Below, piece after piece: positions 1 through 8,848 of a stretch of 64,000 nucleotides of DNA (within the stretch, counting starts at the first letter, position 1; each line of letters begins with the position of its first letter). The notes under the pieces were generated by a model. That model saw only the letters and a program-made list of their open reading frames with translations. It was not told the DNA's origin and made no database searches. The stretch spans positions 36,060 to 100,059 of the forward strand of contig NZ_CALLWC010000011.1 of the NCBI RefSeq assembly GCF_938015785.1, given 5' to 3'. The translations under genes and the position numbers were made by a program. The stretch is from an uncultured Campylobacter sp. GTDB taxonomy: Bacteria; Campylobacterota; Campylobacteria; Campylobacterales; Campylobacteraceae.

Positions 1-141
1 TACGTTGCCCTTCTCGCCTAGTTGCTCCATCGCAATGACGAGGTGCTTGCCGGTCTTAGGGTCGAAATTTTGCATATCGCCGTGCTCGTGAGCGATTAAG
101 GCGCTTGCGACTAAAATTGATGAAATTAGAAATTTCTTCAT
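1..141 (-). CDS. Exported protein, N-terminus only
   Basis: The first 47 codons of a minus-strand gene that runs off the left edge. The ATG lies at 141-139. The product begins with a basic MKKF stretch and a short hydrophobic segment ending near Ala-His, which looks like a Sec signal peptide. It continues with a His-rich HEHGD motif that could bind metal. It lies 66 bases downstream of modB on the same strand, where an ATP-binding modC might be expected, but an exported protein cannot be ModC. I do not recognise the family. Confidence 0.6.
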   Translation of the reverse strand, partial: MKKFLISSILVASALIAHEHGDMQNFDPKTGKHLVIAMEQLGEKGNV

Positions 142-207
142 GATAAATCCTTTAAAATAAAATGCGTTTGCAATTCTATCAAAAAAATACTTAAAAAATA
201 ATTTTTT

Positions 208-876
208 TCAATTAGAGAAATTTCGCTTTTTATCCAAAAGATTTATCGCATAAAATAAAATCAAGCTGAAAATCACGAGCAAAAGGCTTAAAATCAGCGC
301 CCGCTCGTTTTCTCCGTCATACACGGCATTGTAGATCGCAAGGCCTAACGTGTCGGTTTTACCCACGATATTTCCGCCCAGCATCAGCGTGATGCCCACT
401 TCGCCAAGCCCGCGCGAAAGCGCTAAAATAAGCGCGGAGCCGAGCGTTTTAAGCGAGCTGGGAAGGATTACGAAGAGGAAAATTTGAGCTCTGTTTTTGC
501 CTAAAATTTGCGCGGCTTCGATTAGGCTCTTCGGAAAGAGCTCAAAGCTCGCGCATACGGGCTTTACAAACAGCGGTAGCCCGACCAAAAATGCGGCGAT
601 TACCAATGAAGAAAAGTTAAAAACGATGTCTAAATTTAACGCAGAGCCGATAAATCCGCTCTTTCCAAAGATGTAAAGAAGTAGAAATCCCGTCGCGATC
701 GGCGGGAAGATTAGCGGAAAAATCACTAAAATTTCGACGATTTTTTTAAATTTAGCTTGGCTAAAAGCTAAAAAATATGAAATTGCTAGCCCTATTGAAA
801 TAAGCAGCAAAAAGCTGCAAAATAGGGCCTTGGCGCTTAGTATCAGAGGATGCGTGATCCAAGCGATATCGCTCAT
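208..876 (-). CDS. modB: Molybdate ABC transporter permease ModB
   Basis: Inner-membrane channel subunit of a molybdate (possibly tungstate) importer, 222 residues, with about five or six hydrophobic segments. The cytoplasmic coupling loop near residues 155-185 carries the ModB/CysT-type pattern SRGLGEVGITLMLGG followed by TLGLAIYNAV, which is typical of ModB. The ATG at 876-874 overlaps the modA TGA by four bases, so the two are translationally coupled. No ModC ATPase is present in the window; the next gene downstream is exported. The ATPase must come from further left or elsewhere. Confidence 0.9.
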   Translation of the reverse strand: MSDIAWITHPLILSAKALFCSFLLLISIGLAISYFLAFSQAKFKKIVEILVIFPLIFPPIATGFLLLYIFGKSGFIGSALNLDIVFNFSSLVIAAFLVGLPLFVKPVCASFELFPKSLIEAAQILGKNRAQIFLFVILPSSLKTLGSALILALSRGLGEVGITLMLGGNIVGKTDTLGLAIYNAVYDGENERALILSLLLVIFSLILFYAINLLDKKRNFSN

Positions 877-1574
877 TTAAGACCGAATTTTGAAAAAATC
901 TCTTTTGAGCGATCCGATTTAAACTCCTCCATCACCTTTTCGCAAAGCGCCTGCTCGCCGCACGCGCTAAGCATTGCTATGCCGATAAATGCTGGGCTGT
1001 AGAGGCTCTCGTCGATGTAGATGATCGAGCCGAACTCATCTTTTTTGGCGACCGCTTCGGTGCTGTTGATAAAGCCTGCTTGCACCTCGTCGTTGATGAC
1101 GTATGAGACCACCTGCGGCACGCCCGCGACGGCTAAAATTTTATCTTTTACCGCATCCATCTTGGCGTTTTGTAAAAACTCGTTCGTTCTGATACCGTAA
1201 ATCGCCTTTTTAGGATCGGGCATTGCGATCTTATCGAATTTTGCGATCTCTGAGACATCGTTTATTTTGATATTTTTCGGCGTTACTAAAACGAGCGTGC
1301 CGCGCCCGACGCGTTCAAATTTAGTGATATTTAGATCGCTTTTTTTCAAAAACGCCTCGTCGCCCACGATGAATGAAATTTTATTCTTGCGCGATTGAAT
1401 GACGAGCTGGCCGAGGTTGGCAAACGATCCCGCCACGTCCATGCCCTCTTTTTTCAAATTTTCGATCACGGCCGAGACGGGCTTTTTGTATCCGCCGCCG
1501 GCCGCGATGATCAGCTGATCCGCGCAAAACGAGACGCTTGCCGCAAGCGCTAAAATAAAAGCAATTTTTTTCAT
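873..1574 (-). CDS. modA: Molybdate-binding periplasmic protein ModA
   Basis: Periplasmic oxyanion-binding protein that delivers molybdate to ModB, 233 residues. A signal peptide covers about residues 1-17 (MKKIAFILALAASVSFC-A). Mature sequence starts with DQLIIAAGGGYKKPV, a ModA-like first lobe, and later has VAGVPQVVSYVINDEVQAGF, the usual second-lobe region. The start ATG at 1574 has an AAGGA-type site just upstream. A 115-base gap separates it from modD upstream, enough for its own promoter; on the minus strand that gap has AT-rich TATATT and TAGAAT words. Confidence 0.85.
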   Translation of the reverse strand: MKKIAFILALAASVSFCADQLIIAAGGGYKKPVSAVIENLKKEGMDVAGSFANLGQLVIQSRKNKISFIVGDEAFLKKSDLNITKFERVGRGTLVLVTPKNIKINDVSEIAKFDKIAMPDPKKAIYGIRTNEFLQNAKMDAVKDKILAVAGVPQVVSYVINDEVQAGFINSTEAVAKKDEFGSIIYIDESLYSPAFIGIAMLSACGEQALCEKVMEEFKSDRSKEIFSKFGLK

Positions 1575-1689
1575 GAAAATCCTTTTTTGAAATTTTAAGA
1601 ATTCTACAAAATATACTCTTATTTATTAATAAATCGCGTTTTTATGCCCTTTTTTAGACTTTTGTGCCTTAAAATTTAAAATTTAATAT

Positions 1690-2541
1690 TTAGATAAATT
1701 CTATCTTTCCGCCTAGATCGCACACGCCCTGATTCCAAACCGCCGAGCTTACGAGCACGTCCGCGCCGGTAGCTGCAAACTCGGCGCAGTTATTTTTATT
1801 TATGCCTCCTGCAGCGCAAATTTTAATCTGCGACGCCGTCTCATCTCGCTTCAAAACGCAGGCTCTAAGCTCGCTCGGGTTCATCTTATCGCACATTATC
1901 GCATCAGGCGCGTATTTTAAGAGCTCACTAAATTCGCCCTCGCTCGCCACTTCGATCATGATCTTTCGCTCAGGCGCGCGCTCTTTAAATTTAGCGATCT
2001 GCGCGCAAAACTCGCCAAAGCTCGCAAACGCGCGGATATGGTTTGAAAAAAATAGGACGCTGTCGTGCAGCCCCAGGCGGTGCATCGTTCCGCCGCCCGC
2101 TATCAGCGCATTTACGCAAAGCTCCTTCGCAAAAGGAAAGCTCTTGCGCGTCGCACCCAGCACGCAGCGCGGATTAGCCTCTCGCATCAGCGCAACCATC
2201 TCGTGCGCGTAGGTAGAAATTTTGCATGAGTACTCAAACACGATCTGAACGATCTTCCAAGCTTTATGCAAGCTCTCAAAGCTTCCTCGCGCGCTAAAAA
2301 TTTCATCTCCCGCGCAAAATGCACTTCCCTCACGCGCTAGATGCTGCGTCTTGCAACCAAAGCGCGCCGCTACCTCGCGCGCAATCTGCCCGCCGCTAAA
2401 GATCAGATCCTGCCTCGTTACGATCGAAAGCCGCGCGGGTGCGTTTAGATCCACGAAGTCCTGTAAAAGCTCGGTCGTAAGATCCAAAAACGCACCGTCG
2501 CTTGCGATAAGATCGTCGATTTTACTCTGCGAAATAAACAT
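1690..2541 (-). CDS. modD: ModD, quinolinate phosphoribosyltransferase-like molybdenum protein
   Basis: 283 residues, similar throughout to nicotinate-nucleotide pyrophosphorylase (NadC). Visible motifs are LGATRKSFPF near residue 130, the GGGTMHRLGLHDSVLFF region after it, and AAGGINKNN near residue 245. The RLGLHD box and the neighbouring modAB indicate the ModD branch rather than NadC. The biochemical role of ModD in molybdenum transport is not settled, so the assignment rests on family and context. It starts two bases after the stop of the upstream nitroreductase gene, so the two are probably co-transcribed. Confidence 0.85.
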   Translation of the reverse strand: MFISQSKIDDLIASDGAFLDLTTELLQDFVDLNAPARLSIVTRQDLIFSGGQIAREVAARFGCKTQHLAREGSAFCAGDEIFSARGSFESLHKAWKIVQIVFEYSCKISTYAHEMVALMREANPRCVLGATRKSFPFAKELCVNALIAGGGTMHRLGLHDSVLFFSNHIRAFASFGEFCAQIAKFKERAPERKIMIEVASEGEFSELLKYAPDAIMCDKMNPSELRACVLKRDETASQIKICAAGGINKNNCAEFAATGADVLVSSAVWNQGVCDLGGKIEFI

Positions 2542-2543
2542 AT

Positions 2544-3041
2544 CTAGCCTACGAAGTGAATTTTAGCGGGCTCAAAGCGCGAGTGCGCCTTTGTAACGCG
2601 AGACGGAAAGCCCAAAGGCATAATGCAAAACGCCTCCAAATGCCCAGGCAGATCCAAAATTTCTCTTACGCGCTCCATCGCGTAAATATCGGGTGCTACG
2701 CCCAGCCACGTGGTGCCAAGCCCCAAATGATGCGCTGCCAGCCAGAGATTTTCTGCCGCACAAGCGCAGTCGTAGCGAGCGTAGGGCTGGAATTTTAAGC
2801 CACTTTTGCGCGTGCAGACCACGATCGCAAGCGGCGCATCCTTCGTGCAGCCGCCATAGGTGCCTACGCTGCTAAGTAGTGCAAGTGCGGTGCGATCGCG
2901 CACTACGTAAAATTCCCATGAGCGCTGGTTGCCCGCGCTAGGGGCTTGCATCGCGGCTTTTAGCACGAGCTCGATCTGATCGTCGCTCGGCATTTTTTCG
3001 GTAAAATTCCGCACGCTCGTGCGTGTAAAAATTTCATTCAT
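2544..3041 (-). CDS. Nitroreductase family flavoprotein
   Basis: A 165-residue FMN-dependent NAD(P)H oxidoreductase of the short nitroreductase family. The N-terminal FTRTSVRNFTEKMPSDD segment is the usual FMN-phosphate binding start (RxSxRxF). It is followed by AMQAPSAGNQRSWEFYVV and later AAENLWLAAHHLGLGTTW, both typical. The substrate cannot be read from sequence. It is the first gene of a likely nitroreductase-modD unit. A strong inverted repeat lies 22 bases upstream of the ATG. Confidence 0.85.
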   Translation of the reverse strand: MNEIFTRTSVRNFTEKMPSDDQIELVLKAAMQAPSAGNQRSWEFYVVRDRTALALLSSVGTYGGCTKDAPLAIVVCTRKSGLKFQPYARYDCACAAENLWLAAHHLGLGTTWLGVAPDIYAMERVREILDLPGHLEAFCIMPLGFPSRVTKAHSRFEPAKIHFVG

Positions 3042-3062
3042 CGCTGCTCCTTTAAATTAAAT

Positions 3063-3107
3063 TTCTAAATTCCGCTTTTTGCGAGCGGTAAAAAATGGAA
3101 TTTAGAA
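3063..3107. repeat. Nested inverted repeat upstream of the nitroreductase gene
   Basis: Arms TTCTAAATTCC (3063-3073) and GGAATTTAGAA (3097-3107) are perfect 11-base complements. Inside them CCGC and GCGG form a second short stem. It sits 22 bases upstream of the nitroreductase ATG, so it could be a leader hairpin, an operator, or one of the AAATTT-type palindromes seen elsewhere in the window. No T run follows on the minus strand. Confidence 0.7.
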
Positions 3108-3719
3108 GTAGGCTTGCCGCTGCGTTTGCTTGAGCTCTGCTTACACTTTACGCTTATTTAGGCGCTACGCGACGGCTGATGCGCGCAGATTTGGTTTATT
3201 TGCCCGGATGCGCCTCTTTTTGCATCAAAAAGCGCGCGAAACTGCGATAAAATTTTACCGCGCTGCTATGAAAATCCGTCGTAAAGAACATCCGCTCAAA
3301 CTTAGCTTGCTTAAATTTCACTCACGAGCAAGCTTACGACCCACCTATTTAAATTTTTAATCCTAGGCCGCTATCTGGCACTCGCTAAAATAACCCGCCG
3401 TATACATCGGCATGCGCGTGTAGCTCGCATGATCTTTAAATTTTATCTCGTGCCGAGTCTGCGCCGATCTTTGCGGATAAAATTTTATCCTTCGTTGAAA
3501 ATTAAATTTCACCTTCGTGCCGAGTAAATTTTATCTTCGTCGTCTGGTAAAATTTCGCTTTAGCCGCTTTTAAATTTCAACCGCACGTGCACTGCGAAAT
3601 ACCGGCCGGCCGTACCGCATGCAAAGCGCGCTCGGACCAAAAGCTCAAAATATATAAAATTTAACCGCAAAACCCGACCAGACGGAGCCGCACGCCGAAG
3701 CGCTATAAAATTTAACCGC
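3108..3719. other. Gap without a convincing gene
   Basis: About 610 bases between divergent-side nitroreductase and tcdA. It is full of AAATTTTA-type words. A 76-codon plus-strand reading frame at 3130-3360 starts with TTG, has no ribosome site and resembles no protein I know. I see no RNA gene. Confidence 0.6.
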
Positions 3720-4388
3720 CTAAGCCTGCTTGCTTATCAGCCTGCGCACGACGTAGCTTGCGATGAAAAGCCCGAAGCTCGCGGTCACGCCCATGAAGCT
3801 ACCCATCGATTTGACGCGCGGCGGCTCGCTCGAGCAGACGACGTCAAAATCGCCCGCAAAGCCGTGCTTTCGCAGCTCATATCTGATCTTGCGCGCGAGT
3901 GGATCGCCCTGCGTCTGCCAGATTGAGCGGATTTCGATTTTAGCGGGATCAAGCCTCTTTGCGCCGCCCATCGAGCTTATGAAGCCCGCGCCAGCCTCGC
4001 TGCAGCGCAGCGCAAGCGCGATCTTAGCGCTCACGTCATCGATCGCGTCGATTACGAAATCAAATTTTGCTAGATCAAATTCCGACAAAAATTCCTCATC
4101 GATCCTAGCGGCGATCGGCGTCACGCCTTTAAATTTGCGCGCGAAAACCTCGCATTTTAGCTCGCCTACGTGCTCGCTTCCGAACTGGCGGTTTTGGTTG
4201 GTGATCTCGAAGCGATCGCAATCGATCACGCTTAGATTTACCGCGCCGCTGCGGTACAGCGCCTCTATCGCCGCTCCGCCCACGCCGCCGCAGCCGCAGA
4301 TTAAAATTTTAGCGCTTTGAAGCCTTGCAAAATCCTCGCCGAAAAGCAGGCGCGAGCGCGAAAAACGGTCTACTACGACCTCACTCAT
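3720..4388 (-). CDS. tcdA: tRNA threonylcarbamoyladenosine dehydratase, TcdA-like
   Basis: E1-like (ThiF/MoeB fold) ATP-dependent enzyme that cyclises t6A37 in tRNA, 222 residues. The nucleotide-binding loop ILICGCGGVGGAAIEAL is at about residues 28-44. An Asp-x-Asp strand end (SVIDCDRFEITNQNRQ) and the DAIDDVSAKIAL segment follow, all typical of TcdA/CsdL. The C-terminal DVVCSSEPPR and GVTASFGL segments also fit that branch. It overlaps the end of surE by eight bases, and the surE/ThiF-family pair is also adjacent in C. jejuni. Confidence 0.87.
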   Translation of the reverse strand: MSEVVVDRFSRSRLLFGEDFARLQSAKILICGCGGVGGAAIEALYRSGAVNLSVIDCDRFEITNQNRQFGSEHVGELKCEVFARKFKGVTPIAARIDEEFLSEFDLAKFDFVIDAIDDVSAKIALALRCSEAGAGFISSMGGAKRLDPAKIEIRSIWQTQGDPLARKIRYELRKHGFAGDFDVVCSSEPPRVKSMGSFMGVTASFGLFIASYVVRRLISKQA

Positions 4389-5160
4389 CGTTTTTCATCC
4401 ACCTTTCTAGCGTGCTCATCTGCTCGTGCGCGGTTAAATTTAGCTTAATCGGACTTAGCGTCGCCCGCCCATCAAAAAGCGCCGAAATATCGCTGTTTTC
4501 GTTCCTACTCGCATCAAAGTCGAATGTGGATTTACCGAGCCAATAATACTCGATTCCGCGCGGATTGCGGTTTAGCTGCGCGTCGGTATCGTAGAGTTTC
4601 TCGCCGCACGGAGCGACCGTTAGCCCCTTAAAATCTTGCTTTGAGACGGCAGGGACATTTAAATTTAAAAACTGCTTCGGCGGCAGAGGAAAGCCTTTTT
4701 TAAAGATTTTCTCGACCAGTTCCACCGCGAGCTCGCACGCGAGATCAAATCCGTATCGCTGCAGCGAATCCGTGACGTAAAACTGGCTCACCGCAAGCGC
4801 AGGAATACCTTGCAAGACCCCCTCCATCGCGCCTCCGCACGTGCCCGAATAGGTCACGTCCTCCGCGACGTTGGCGCCGTGATTTATGCCGCTTATCACA
4901 AGATCGGGCTTGCGGTTATACAGCGCGTGGAGCGCCAAATACACGCAGTCTGCGGGCGTAGCGTCATCGAGTTTGAAAAATCCGTCGTCAAGCTTGATAA
5001 ATCTAAGCGGACGCGTGAGCGTGAGCGAGTGCGAGCAGGCCGATTTATCGGAGCTTGGCGCTACGATGGTGACGTTTGCGACCCCTCTTAGCGCGCTTGC
5101 GAGTTCCAAAAGCCCGCGCGCTTCGAATCCGTCGTCGTTAGTGATTAAAATTTCTTTCAT
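4381..5160 (-). CDS. surE: 5'-nucleotidase SurE
   Basis: Metal-dependent nucleoside 5'-monophosphate phosphatase, 259 residues. The N-terminal MKEILITNDDGFEARG contains the paired aspartates that bind metal. APSSDKSACSHSLT and SGINHGANVAEDVTYSGT are the other catalytic loops, with the conserved Asn. Length is normal. The gene is first in a surE-tcdA unit, and a long nested palindrome lies 13 bases upstream of its ATG. Confidence 0.95.
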   Translation of the reverse strand: MKEILITNDDGFEARGLLELASALRGVANVTIVAPSSDKSACSHSLTLTRPLRFIKLDDGFFKLDDATPADCVYLALHALYNRKPDLVISGINHGANVAEDVTYSGTCGGAMEGVLQGIPALAVSQFYVTDSLQRYGFDLACELAVELVEKIFKKGFPLPPKQFLNLNVPAVSKQDFKGLTVAPCGEKLYDTDAQLNRNPRGIEYYWLGKSTFDFDASRNENSDISALFDGRATLSPIKLNLTAHEQMSTLERWMKNDE

Positions 5161-5172
5161 ATTCTCTCTTTA

Positions 5173-5227
5173 GCTAAAATTTCATGACAGACCTATCGGA
5201 GCGGAATTCCGTCTGTAAAATTTTAGC
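5173..5227. repeat. Long nested palindrome upstream of surE
   Basis: Outer arms GCTAAAATTT (5173-5182) and AAATTTTAGC (5218-5227) are perfect complements. Inner arms ACAGAC (5187-5192) and GTCTGT (5211-5216) extend the stem, and the loop holds the palindrome CGGAATTCCG. It would fall in the surE leader. The rest of the gap to 5518 is AT-rich and repeat-rich with no gene. Confidence 0.75.
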
Positions 5228-5518
5228 GCTTAATTCTTTAACTATGCAAAAATTGCTATTTAGCTTGCGCGGCGTAAAATTTCATCGTGCCAAATTTTTT
5301 CGCAAAAATTCCATCACGAAACTTAGATCACAAAATTCATAGAAAAATTCCGTCTTTTTGCTACAAATTTTATAGCCTGCTATGCAATTTCATCGCCTAA
5401 ATTTAGTTTTCGAAATTCCTTAAATTTTGCGACCGCACTCCGCAACTCGCCGCAAAATCTCGCCTTTTAAATTTTCGCGCCGATGCAAATCCGCGGCATA
5501 AAATTACGCTAGACTTAT

Positions 5519-6019
5519 CTATAACCCTGCTTTGCGGCATATCTCCTCGCTTACCTGCGAATCAAGTAGGTGCGAGCTTGGATAATCGTAGAAAAATCGG
5601 TGCACTTCGCGCACTCCGCTTCGCAATAAAGCTCGCGTACTAGGTGCGTTGCAGTCATTTTCGGTAATATCCTTGGTTAGTAATTTGAGATATTTTTGCC
5701 GATCGGAGTTTTTCAGGCTCGCCCAGCCAGGGCTTAGCGAGTAGGCATAGATCAGATCGCTTCCTTGTGCACTAATTTCTTCGAGGAAGGCAAACTGCGC
5801 GACCTTAACGTGGGGCTTTTCACCGCCTACGTCCGCTGCGATCTCGCTAGCTGCGGCTTTAGCGACGAGTGCGGGCGAGCCTAGCTTACTAAGCGCCTCA
5901 AAACGCGCCGTTACTGCGGGATCCTCGGTGACTTGACGCTTTTGGTATTTAGCCGCACTGCAACCGCCTAGCAACATCACGAACGCGCCGCATAGCGCTA
6001 AAATTTTAAAATTTCTCAT
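5519..6019 (-). CDS. Predicted lipoprotein of unknown function
   Basis: 166 residues. A type II signal peptide ends in the lipobox LLGGC with Cys at about residue 20, so the mature protein should be lipid-anchored. The body is soluble and mixed, with three later cysteines (near residues 127, 160). I do not recognise the family. It is transcribed away from lpxB; the 68-base divergent spacer carries the lpxB promoter. Confidence 0.75.
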   Translation of the reverse strand: MRNFKILALCGAFVMLLGGCSAAKYQKRQVTEDPAVTARFEALSKLGSPALVAKAAASEIAADVGGEKPHVKVAQFAFLEEISAQGSDLIYAYSLSPGWASLKNSDRQKYLKLLTKDITENDCNAPSTRALLRSGVREVHRFFYDYPSSHLLDSQVSEEICRKAGL

Positions 6020-6057
6020 CTTAAATCCTTTGTCGGCTTAATTTTAGCACATTTTGC

Positions 6058-6063
6058 TATAAT
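6058..6063 (+). promoter_or_regulatory. -10 box of lpxB promoter
   Basis: A perfect TATAAT preceded by TTGC, 25 bases upstream of the lpxB start. Campylobacter sigma-70 promoters depend mainly on this element, and I see no clear -35. Confidence 0.65.
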
Positions 6064-6087
6064 TGACAAAAATTCAAAAGGCTAAAT

Positions 6088-7257
6088 TTGAAATACCTAA
6101 TCTCCTGCTTAGAGCCCTCGGCGAATCTGCATTTTAAAGAGGTTCTTGAGCGTCTTAAAAAGCTCGATCCCGCTTGCGAGATTTGCGGAATTTTCGATGA
6201 AAAACTTGGCTCGCCGATATACAAAAGCAGCGAGTTTTCGGCGATGGGCTTTATAGAAATTCTGCCGCTAATTTTAAAAGCCAAGCGCGCGATAGCGCAG
6301 ATGACGCGGCTTGCGGCGGAGTCCGATCGCGTGCTTTTGATTGACTCACCCGCGTTTAATCTGCCGCTTGCTCGCGCGATCAAAGAAAGCGGCGCGCGCG
6401 CGGAAATTTCATATTATATCCTGCCGCAGGTTTGGGCGTGGAAGCCGCACAGAGCGGAGAAGCTGAAGGCGTTTTGCGACAATCTGCTCTCCATCTGGCC
6501 TTTTGAGGCGAAATTTTTCAGCGCGGACTACGAGGTAGATAAAGGCGCTACTCCGCGAAAAGCGAAGAGCAAAGACGCTGCACTACAAGAAGCAAAAGAT
6601 AAAGATGCCGCGCGCCCGAGCGAGCAAAGCGCTAAAACCGCAAAATACTCTTTCGTGGGACATCCGCTGCTTGATGAGATAAAATTCCAAAAATCAAGCT
6701 ACGAAAAACAGGGCAAGATCGCCTTTATGCCGGGCTCGCGCAGGGCTGAAATTTCAAGACTGATGCCGATTTTTAGAGCCCTTGTGCCTAAATTTGAAAA
6801 TAGCGAGCGAGTCTTAATAATCCCGCCGCATCTGATGGATCAAAGAGATGAAATTTACGGGCCTCTGGACGGATTTAGCATCGCAAACGATACTCCCGCC
6901 ACGCTTAAGGATTGCGATTTTGCCTTCATCTGCTCGGGTACGGCGACGCTTGAGGCGGCGCTCATCGGCACTCCGTTTGTGCTGTGCTACAAAGCAAAGG
7001 CATTTGACGTTTGGCTCGCGCGAAAGCTCGTAAAGCTAAAGCACGTGGGGCTTGCGAATATTATTTTTGATTTTTTAGGCGAGGAGCCTCTACATGAGGA
7101 GCTTTTGCAAGGCGAAGTAAGCGCGCAAAACCTACTTTCTGCATACGAGCGCTGCGACGCCGCTAAATTTAAACTTGCGAGCAAGAAGCTGCGAGATTAT
7201 CTAAAGTTCGGCTCCAGCGAAAACGTGGCAAAAATTTTAACGCAGCCTGCGAGCTAA
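6088..7257 (+). CDS. lpxB: Lipid-A-disaccharide synthase LpxB
   Basis: GT19 glycosyltransferase joining lipid X and UDP-2,3-diacylglucosamine at the inner membrane, 389 residues. Start is TTG at 6088 (KYLISCLEPSANLHFKEVL). Motifs are LPQVWAWKPHRAEKL near residue 112, the FMPGSRRAEISRLMP loop near 214 and SGTATLEAALIGTPFVLCY near 286. Residues about 152-187 form an Ala/Lys/Asp-rich stretch with repeated KDAA units that the family lacks, placed just before the conserved FVGHPLLDE. This makes the protein slightly long; the fold should tolerate it as a surface loop. Confidence 0.95.
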   Translation: MKYLISCLEPSANLHFKEVLERLKKLDPACEICGIFDEKLGSPIYKSSEFSAMGFIEILPLILKAKRAIAQMTRLAAESDRVLLIDSPAFNLPLARAIKESGARAEISYYILPQVWAWKPHRAEKLKAFCDNLLSIWPFEAKFFSADYEVDKGATPRKAKSKDAALQEAKDKDAARPSEQSAKTAKYSFVGHPLLDEIKFQKSSYEKQGKIAFMPGSRRAEISRLMPIFRALVPKFENSERVLIIPPHLMDQRDEIYGPLDGFSIANDTPATLKDCDFAFICSGTATLEAALIGTPFVLCYKAKAFDVWLARKLVKLKHVGLANIIFDFLGEEPLHEELLQGEVSAQNLLSAYERCDAAKFKLASKKLRDYLKFGSSENVAKILTQPAS

Positions 7258-7277
7258 AATTTTAAGGCTAAAGCTTA

Positions 7278-7283
7278 TATAAT
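7278..7283 (+). promoter_or_regulatory. -10 box of greA promoter
   Basis: TATAAT 22 bases before the greA ATG, followed by a good AAGGA ribosome site at 7296-7300. Confidence 0.6.
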
Positions 7284-7305
7284 TTGATAAAAAGAAAGGA
7301 AGATT

Positions 7306-7797
7306 ATGACGACAGAACCAATGACGCTTTACGGATATGAAAAGATCACCTCCGAGCTCAAAGAGCTTCAGGGCGTGAAGCTGCCTCACATTGTGCAGCA
7401 GATCGACATCGCACGCGGACACGGCGATCTGAAAGAAAACGCCGAGTACCACGCGGCGCGCGAAGAGCAGGCGTTTCTGCTATCGCGCATCGCCGAACTT
7501 AGCGACATCGTCTCTCGCTCAAAGATCATCGACCCCTCGACCTACGAGCACGACCGCGTAAAATTCGGCTCCACCGTTACCTTTATGGACGTGGAGACCG
7601 AGCGGGAGGAGGTTTACACGATCGTAGGCCTTAGCGAGGCAGATATCTCGCGTAAGCTCATCAATATTAACACGCCGCTTGCACGCCAGCTTTTAGGCAA
7701 AGCAGAGGGCGATGAGGTTGTGCTTCAGCTACCATCAGGCACGCGCGACGTGGAAATTCTAAGCGTCGAATACAAGCCGATTAAATTTGAGAATTAG
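7306..7797 (+). CDS. greA: Transcription elongation factor GreA
   Basis: Rescues backtracked RNA polymerase by stimulating transcript cleavage, 163 residues. The N-terminal coiled coil (about 10-75) contains GDLKENAEYHAAREEQ with the acidic tip. The C-terminal domain has the GTRDVEILSVEYKPI ending. Length is normal. greA and lpxB are also neighbours in C. jejuni. Confidence 0.97.
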   Translation: MTTEPMTLYGYEKITSELKELQGVKLPHIVQQIDIARGHGDLKENAEYHAAREEQAFLLSRIAELSDIVSRSKIIDPSTYEHDRVKFGSTVTFMDVETEREEVYTIVGLSEADISRKLININTPLARQLLGKAEGDEVVLQLPSGTRDVEILSVEYKPIKFEN

Positions 7798-7798
7798 C

Positions 7799-8806
7799 GT
7801 GAAAAAAGTAGGCATCATCGGCGTTAGCGGCTATACGGGGCTTGAACTGATTAAAATTCTACTTTCCCATACGAGCTTTGAAATTTCATATTTGGGCGCC
7901 TCTACGCAGGGCGAGATAAGCGAAATTTTCCCTCAGCTGCGCGGCGTGTTTGAGATGCGCGTAGAAGCCGCAGACGCTCGCGTTGCGGCGCAAAGATGCG
8001 AGCTTGTGTTTTTAGCGCTGCCACATGAAAAAGCGATGGAATTTGCCCGCGAAATTTTAAAATTTAAAAGTGTCAAAGTAGTCGATCTATCGGCTGATTA
8101 TCGCTTAAGTCGCGAGCTTTACGAGAAAAATTACACTACGCATTTAGACCCTCGTAATTTAGCCCACGCCGTTTACGGACTGCCTGAGCTAAATCGCGAA
8201 AAGATCCGCGCTGCGCGCCTTACGGCAAATCCGGGCTGCTATCCCACCTGCTCTATTTTGGCGCTCGCGCCGTTCGTGCAGCTACTCGATCCGAGTATCG
8301 GCGTATTCATCGACGCAAAAAGCGGAGTAAGCGGCGCGGGCAAGGCTCTTAAGACAAGCAGCCATTTCGTAAGCGTAAACGAAAACGCGGGCGCCTACTC
8401 GCCGATCTCGCATCGCCACGCAGACGAGATCAAAGAGCAGCTGCAAATTTTAAAAGGCGGCGAATTTAGCACGCTTTTCGTGCCGAATTTGCTGCCGATT
8501 ACGCGCGGAATGCTAGTTAGCGCGTTCGGCGTACTGCAAAAGAGCGTGGATGCAGAGGCGGTGCTGCGGGAGTTTTACGCAAACGAGCCTTTCGTGCGCG
8601 TCCGAAGCGAGCCCGTGAGTATAAAAAACGTCGCAGGAACGCACTTTTGCGATATTTTTGTAAAAACTGCGGGCGATAAAATTTGGATCAACTCGGCGAT
8701 CGATAATCTTTTGCGCGGAGCATCGTCGCAGGCGGTCGCAAACGCAAATTTAATGTGCGGCTTCGCCGAGGCTACGGCGCTGCCGCGTATCGCACACGGA
8801 ATTTAA
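7799..8806 (+). CDS. argC: N-acetyl-gamma-glutamyl-phosphate reductase ArgC
   Basis: NADPH-dependent third step of arginine synthesis, 335 residues from the GTG at 7799. The start VKKVGIIGVSGYTGLELI is the Rossmann loop, and a GTG one base after the greA stop is the simplest start; an in-frame TTG at 7787 would add four residues inside greA. The catalytic cysteine lies in LTANPGCYPTC. The HRHADEI and FVPNLLPITRGML segments are typical. Confidence 0.95.
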   Translation: MKKVGIIGVSGYTGLELIKILLSHTSFEISYLGASTQGEISEIFPQLRGVFEMRVEAADARVAAQRCELVFLALPHEKAMEFAREILKFKSVKVVDLSADYRLSRELYEKNYTTHLDPRNLAHAVYGLPELNREKIRAARLTANPGCYPTCSILALAPFVQLLDPSIGVFIDAKSGVSGAGKALKTSSHFVSVNENAGAYSPISHRHADEIKEQLQILKGGEFSTLFVPNLLPITRGMLVSAFGVLQKSVDAEAVLREFYANEPFVRVRSEPVSIKNVAGTHFCDIFVKTAGDKIWINSAIDNLLRGASSQAVANANLMCGFAEATALPRIAHGI

Positions 8807-8848
8807 GCGATGTGCTTTTTGCAAAAGCCGTCACGCGCGGGAGCCTAG

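Noticed and set aside
1802..2212. Plus-strand frame of 136 codons opposite modD
   Set aside because: Antisense shadow of modD, which has complete family motifs.
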